Shown here in pieces: positions 60,241 to 64,000 of a stretch of DNA of 64,000 bases; position 1 is the stretch's first letter; each line of letters starts with the position of its first letter. The position numbers were made by a program, and so were the translations under genes. Origin of the DNA: Ancylobacter sonchi (GTDB lineage Bacteria > Pseudomonadota > Alphaproteobacteria > Rhizobiales > Xanthobacteraceae); assembly GCF_018390695.1 (NCBI RefSeq), contig NZ_JAHBGF010000028.1:372001-436000 (forward strand), read 5' to 3'. The notes under the pieces are model-generated. The model made no database searches, was not told where the DNA came from, and saw only the letters and a list, made by a program, of their open reading frames with translations.

Positions 60241-61440
60241 ATGCGCAGAGCCTTGTTCCTTGTCGTCGTCATTGCGAGCCTGATGCTTGGCGGCGCGCTG
60301 CTCCGGCTCGGCCTGATGCTGCCGCGCCCGGCCGAGGCGATGCCAGGAAGCGAGGTCGCCGGCCATTACGACTATGCCGGCATCGTCCACGGACATTCCG
60401 GCTTTTCCGGCGACGCCTATGGCAGCTATGACGACCTCGCCGGGGCCGCCGCCGCGCAGGGCCTGCGCTTCCTCGCCCTCACCGAACACAACAATCTGAG
60501 GGCGACGCTGGAGGGCATGGAAGGCTGGCACCACGGCGTGCTGATGCTCTCCGGCGTGGAGAGCTCCCGGCCGGAAGGCTATCTGCTGGCGCTGGGCACG
60601 CGGAGCTACCAGACCGCCCGGACGGACGCGACCGATCGTTTCCTCGCCGAGGCGGCCTCGCAGGACGGCGTCGTGCTGATCGCCCATCCGGGCCGGCCGA
60701 AATGGCAATGGTCGGGGCCTGTCGATTCCCGCATCGCCGGCATGGAGATCCTCGACCTCGCCGATTGCTTCTATGCCGCGCCGTTGCTCGACAAGCTGGC
60801 GCTGGTCCTGCTGTACCCCTTCCGGCGGGAGGCGGCCTTCCTGACGGTCTACGACGCGCCGGAGGCTGGCCTGCAACGCTGGGATGCGGTCAATGCGACG
60901 CGTCCCTTCGTCGGTACCTATGGTCCCGACTTCCACCAGTCGATCGGCCTTGTCGGATCGCTCAAGCTGCACTGGCCGCCGGCCGGCGACCTCATGCGGT
61001 TCGCGCGCGACCATGTCCTTCTCGACCGGCCGCTCGCCACCGAGGCACCGGTAGCGCGCGGGCAGGTGCTCGGTGGCATCGGGCGCGGCCATCTCTATGT
61101 GTCCGTCGACCTCGTCGGCGACGCCACCGGCTTCATGTTCGCCGCCACGCGCGGATCGGCGCAGGCCTGGATGGGGGATACGCTCGCCGGCACCGGCGCG
61201 GCCCGCTTCCGGGTCGACCTGCCGCCATCGGCCGAGCGCCTGCATCCGGTGGTGAGGCTCCTGCGCGACGGCGTCGAACTGGAGCGGCAGCCCTGGCGCG
61301 GTCAGCCGGTCGAGTTCACCGGCGTGCAGGCCGGTGCCTATCGCGTCGAGGTGCGGGTCCGCGTGCCCCGGTTCTTCGGCGGCACGCGCGAGATCGTCTG
61401 GATCTACGCCAATCCGATCCATCTCGCCGTCGCCTCGTGA
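60241..61440 (+). CDS. Exported PHP-domain phosphoesterase-like protein
   Basis: 399 residues. One N-terminal signal or membrane anchor (ALFLVVVIASLMLGGALL) is followed by a PHP-type metal centre: IVHGHSGFSGDAY (His-x-His), ALTEHNN, SGVESSRPEGY and VLIAHPGRP. The last ~110 residues form a separate beta domain. The substrate is unknown. ATG at 60241 is preferred because GGAG lies 7 nt upstream. Confidence 0.75.
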   Translation: MRRALFLVVVIASLMLGGALLRLGLMLPRPAEAMPGSEVAGHYDYAGIVHGHSGFSGDAYGSYDDLAGAAAAQGLRFLALTEHNNLRATLEGMEGWHHGVLMLSGVESSRPEGYLLALGTRSYQTARTDATDRFLAEAASQDGVVLIAHPGRPKWQWSGPVDSRIAGMEILDLADCFYAAPLLDKLALVLLYPFRREAAFLTVYDAPEAGLQRWDAVNATRPFVGTYGPDFHQSIGLVGSLKLHWPPAGDLMRFARDHVLLDRPLATEAPVARGQVLGGIGRGHLYVSVDLVGDATGFMFAATRGSAQAWMGDTLAGTGAARFRVDLPPSAERLHPVVRLLRDGVELERQPWRGQPVEFTGVQAGAYRVEVRVRVPRFFGGTREIVWIYANPIHLAVAS

Positions 61441-61632
61441 CGCCGTGATGGCCCCGGTCGCGCCGGCTCGCGGCTCCGGAGAAACCGGATGGTTTTCTCG
61501 CATCGGCCGAAATGTCGCCGGAAGATGCTCCGGCTTGCCGCGACTGTCTCGCTTCGCCGCCGCCTAAAATGGCCGCGAAGGGTGGTGCGGGCGCCATGAG
61601 GGCGCCCCGCGCCCGCAGTGACGGAGACGACG

Positions 61633-63024
61633 ATGCTTGACCATTCCGGCCCCACCGACAACCAGCTGCATGCCTGGGACCGGGATCACTTCTTCCATCC
61701 CTCCACCGCCATGGGCACCCATGCACGCGGCGAGACGCCGAACCGCATCGTCACCGGCGGCGAGGGGGTCTACATCGTCGACCGCGACGGACGCCGCAGC
61801 CTCGACGCCTTCGGCGGACTTTATTGCGTGAATGTCGGCTATGGCCGGAAATCCATCGCCGATGCCATCGCCGACCAGGCGCACAAGCTCGCCTATTACC
61901 ACGCCTATGCCGGCCACGGCTCCGAGCCCTCCATCGAGCTCGCCAAGATGGTGATCGACCGCGCGCCGAAGGGCATGAGCCGGGTGTTCTTCGGCCTGTC
62001 GGGCTCGGATGCCAACGAGACCAACATCAAGCTCATTCGCTACGTCAACAACGTGCTCGGCCGGCCGGAGAAGAAGAAGATCATCTCGCGCTGGCGCGGC
62101 TATCACGGCTCCGGCCTGATGACCGGCAGCCTCACCGGGCTGGCCGGCTTCCACAATCTGTTCGATCTGCCGATGGGCAACATCCTGCACACCGAGGCGC
62201 CGTATTATTTCCGCCGCGCCGATCGCAGCCTCACCGAGGAGCAGCTCTCCGATTTCTGCGCCGCCAGGCTGGAGGAGATGATCCTCGCCGAAGGGCCGGA
62301 CACCGTCGCCGCCTTCGTCGGCGAGCCGATGCTCGGCACCGGCGGCATCGTGCCGCCGCCGGCCGGCTACTGGCCGAAGATCCAGGCGGTGCTGAAGAAG
62401 TACGACATCCTCTTGGTGGTCGACGAGGTCATCACCGGCTTCGGGCGGCTCGGCACCATGTTCGGCTCGGATTTCTACGGGATGGAGCCGGACCTCATCA
62501 CCATCGCCAAGGGCCTCACCTCGGCCTATGCGCCGCTGTCGGGCGTCATCGTCTCCGACAAGGTGTGGAAGATCCTCGTCGACGGCTCCGACACGTTCGG
62601 CCCCATCGGCCATGGCTGGACCTATTCCTCGCACCCGCTCTGCGCCGCCGCCGGCGTCGCCAACCTCAAGCTGATCGACGAGCTCGACCTCCTCGCCAAT
62701 GTCCGCGAGGTCGGCCCCTATCTGCGCGCGGCGCTGGCCGACGCACTGGGCGGCCATGAGCTGGTCGGCGAGGTGCGCGGCGAGGGCATGCTCGCCGCCG
62801 TCGAGCTGGTGAAGGACAAGGACGACCGGGTGTTCTTCGAGCCTTCCAACAAGGTCAGCGTCCGCGTCGCGGCGGCGATGCTGGAGCGCGGCGTCATCGC
62901 CCGCGCCATGCCGCAGGGCGACATCATCGGCTTCGCCCCGCCGCTCTGCCTCACCCGCGAGGAGGCCGACATCGTCGTCGACGCGACCAGGCAGGCGGTG
63001 GAGACCGTCGCGGCCAGCCTTTGA
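61633..63024 (+). CDS. Class III PLP-dependent aminotransferase
   Basis: 463-residue omega-amino acid or diamine transaminase (family of SpuC/BauA). Family motifs are SGSDANETNIKLIRY, WRGYHGSG, VVDEVITGFGRLGTMFGSD, and the PLP lysine in ITIAKGLTSAYAPLSG. The amine substrate is not readable. ATG at 61633 is chosen over the GTG at 61618 because GGAG lies 6 nt upstream. Followed by a strong hairpin. Confidence 0.9.
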   Translation: MLDHSGPTDNQLHAWDRDHFFHPSTAMGTHARGETPNRIVTGGEGVYIVDRDGRRSLDAFGGLYCVNVGYGRKSIADAIADQAHKLAYYHAYAGHGSEPSIELAKMVIDRAPKGMSRVFFGLSGSDANETNIKLIRYVNNVLGRPEKKKIISRWRGYHGSGLMTGSLTGLAGFHNLFDLPMGNILHTEAPYYFRRADRSLTEEQLSDFCAARLEEMILAEGPDTVAAFVGEPMLGTGGIVPPPAGYWPKIQAVLKKYDILLVVDEVITGFGRLGTMFGSDFYGMEPDLITIAKGLTSAYAPLSGVIVSDKVWKILVDGSDTFGPIGHGWTYSSHPLCAAAGVANLKLIDELDLLANVREVGPYLRAALADALGGHELVGEVRGEGMLAAVELVKDKDDRVFFEPSNKVSVRVAAAMLERGVIARAMPQGDIIGFAPPLCLTREEADIVVDATRQAVETVAASL

Positions 63025-63041
63025 TCGATCCGTTGGCTAAG

Positions 63042-63071
63042 TAGGCGTCCCGGCTTTTGCCGGGTCGCCTA
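63042..63071 (+). terminator. Hairpin terminator after the aminotransferase gene
   Basis: 13-bp stem with one T-T mismatch (TAGGCG-t-CCCGGC and its inverse) and a TTTT loop, 17 nt after the stop. No downstream U-tract. Confidence 0.55.
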
Positions 63072-63134
63072 GCGTCCTAAACAGATTGGCGGGGCGGCTA
63101 CCGCGCCCGCCCGACTCGTTCCCGGAGAAGCTTC

Positions 63135-64000
63135 ATGAAGATCGGCGCCCTGTTCCCGCAATTCGAGATCGGCACCGATCCGAAGACCATCAAGGAGTTC
63201 GCCGTCGTATCCGAGGAGCTCGGCTACACGCATCTCACCGCCTTCGACCAGATCATCGGCCTCAACAAGGCGAGCCGGCCGGGCTGGACCTATGTCCATG
63301 ACGCCGAGGACATGTTCCACGAGCTGTTCGTGCTGTTCGGCTACCTCGCGGCGGTGACCACGAAGATCGACTTCGTCACCGGCGTGCTGGTGCTGCCGAT
63401 GCGCGGCACCGCGCTGGTTGCCAAGCAGGCGGCCGAGGTCGACCTGCTCTCCGGCGGCCGGCTGCGGCTCGGCGTCGGCGTCGGCGTGAAGCCGGAGGAG
63501 TTCGAGGCGTGCGGCGAGGAATTCGGCAATCGTGGCAGGCGGATGGACGAGCAGATTGATGTTCTGCGCAAACTCTGGTGCGCCGATCTGATCAGCTATG
63601 AGGGCAAGTATCACCGCATCGAGGATGGCGGCATCAACCCGCTGCCGGTGCAGCGGCCGATCCCGATCTGGATCGGCGGCGTGTCGGAGGCGGCGATCCG
63701 CCGGGTCGCCAAGCTCGGCGATGGCTGGCTGCCGAACTTCCAGGCCGATGACACCGGCAAGCGCGGCATCGAGGAGATGAAGGCGCAGGCGCGCGCCAAT
63801 GGCCGCGACCCGGACGCCATCGGCATCGAGGCGACCATGACCATCATCGACCGCACCCCGGCCGAGCTTGCCGAGGAGGTGGAGGCGTGGCGCGCCATCG
63901 GCGCCACCCACATCACCGTCAACACCATGCCCGAGCGCTGGGTCGAGGAGGAGAAGCGCTGGAACAAGGCGGCGATCGGCGGACTTCACGATCCGCAGGC
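63135..64000 (+). CDS. LLM-class flavin-dependent oxidoreductase (partial, 3' end outside window)
   Basis: Bacterial luciferase-like monooxygenase fold using FMN or F420, 288 complete codons to the edge. Motifs are MKIGALFPQFEIGTDP, LGYTHLTAFDQI, the TGVLVLPMRGTALVAKQAAE and GGRLRLGVGVGV barrel strands, and PIPIWIGGVSEAAIRRVAKL. GGAGAAG lies 4 nt before the start. The annotation of such genes as F420-dependent is by family habit; most proteobacteria without F420 use FMN. Confidence 0.88.
   Translation, partial: MKIGALFPQFEIGTDPKTIKEFAVVSEELGYTHLTAFDQIIGLNKASRPGWTYVHDAEDMFHELFVLFGYLAAVTTKIDFVTGVLVLPMRGTALVAKQAAEVDLLSGGRLRLGVGVGVKPEEFEACGEEFGNRGRRMDEQIDVLRKLWCADLISYEGKYHRIEDGGINPLPVQRPIPIWIGGVSEAAIRRVAKLGDGWLPNFQADDTGKRGIEEMKAQARANGRDPDAIGIEATMTIIDRTPAELAEEVEAWRAIGATHITVNTMPERWVEEEKRWNKAAIGGLHDPQ

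Overview
The window reads as chromosome of a GC-rich alphaproteobacterium, most likely in the order Hyphomicrobiales (Rhizobiales). Supporting signs are a direct-repeat LexA operator of the alphaproteobacterial type (GAAC-N7-GAAC) before recA, a rhizobial dctA/dctBD dicarboxylate module with a sigma-54 promoter, an NDUFS4-like Complex I subunit, and the overall gene content. A Xanthobacteraceae-type host is plausible, but species cannot be read from the sequence.

Layout. 1-3.8 kb: arginine deiminase locus on the minus strand, with an antiporter gene on each side of arcA (the left one runs off the window). 4.4-6.3 kb: ppx/gppA-rlmE. 6.3-7.7 kb: a DHA2-type exporter. 8.0-13.0 kb: guaB, a MAPEG protein, an RsmB-type rRNA methyltransferase and guaA. 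13.0-27.8 kb: a mosaic, degraded integrative element next to the 3' end of guaA. 28-32.8 kb: DUF3300/DUF2950 pair, a BASS-type transporter and a lipoprotein hydrolase. 32.9-38.2 kb: recA, alaS and a cyclic-nucleotide-gated K+ channel. 38.2-39.2 kb: about 1 kb without a convincing gene. 39.2-42.5 kb: icd, a secreted protein of unknown function and trmJ. 42.6-47.4 kb: dctA and divergent dctBD. 47.4-48.4 kb: alginate-lyase-like protein. 48.9-55.6 kb: a four-gene surface-glycan locus with unusual multidomain glycosyltransferases. 56-64 kb: housekeeping genes (gloA, cobB, double cold-shock protein, DUF192, two tRNAs, Complex I subunit, PHP protein, class III aminotransferase, partial LLM oxidoreductase).

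The element is the most informative accessory region. It has a P4-type integrase and an AlpA-like regulator, then a 52-nt 3' fragment of a tRNA-Leu(UAA) gene, which is a typical attachment-site scar. Next come a LysR-controlled cargo (alpha/beta hydrolase with Ala in place of the nucleophilic Ser, DUF6152 and DUF6644 proteins) and the distal half of a Ti-type conjugation operon (trbE' J K L F G I-DUF2274, with the usual convergent LysR gene). trbE has lost its Walker A half at a junction with an AbiEi/AbiEii toxin-antitoxin pair, and the toxin gene reads into the tail of another LysR gene. trbB, trbC, trbD and traG are absent, so the element cannot transfer itself.

Regulation that can be read directly: LexA at recA; a -24/-12 promoter before dctA with two tandem DctD-like palindromes 85-150 bp upstream, just in front of dctB; and translational coupling (ATGA overlaps) through the trb and glycan operons. 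Unless stated otherwise, functions are assigned from protein motifs recognised by eye, without database searches.
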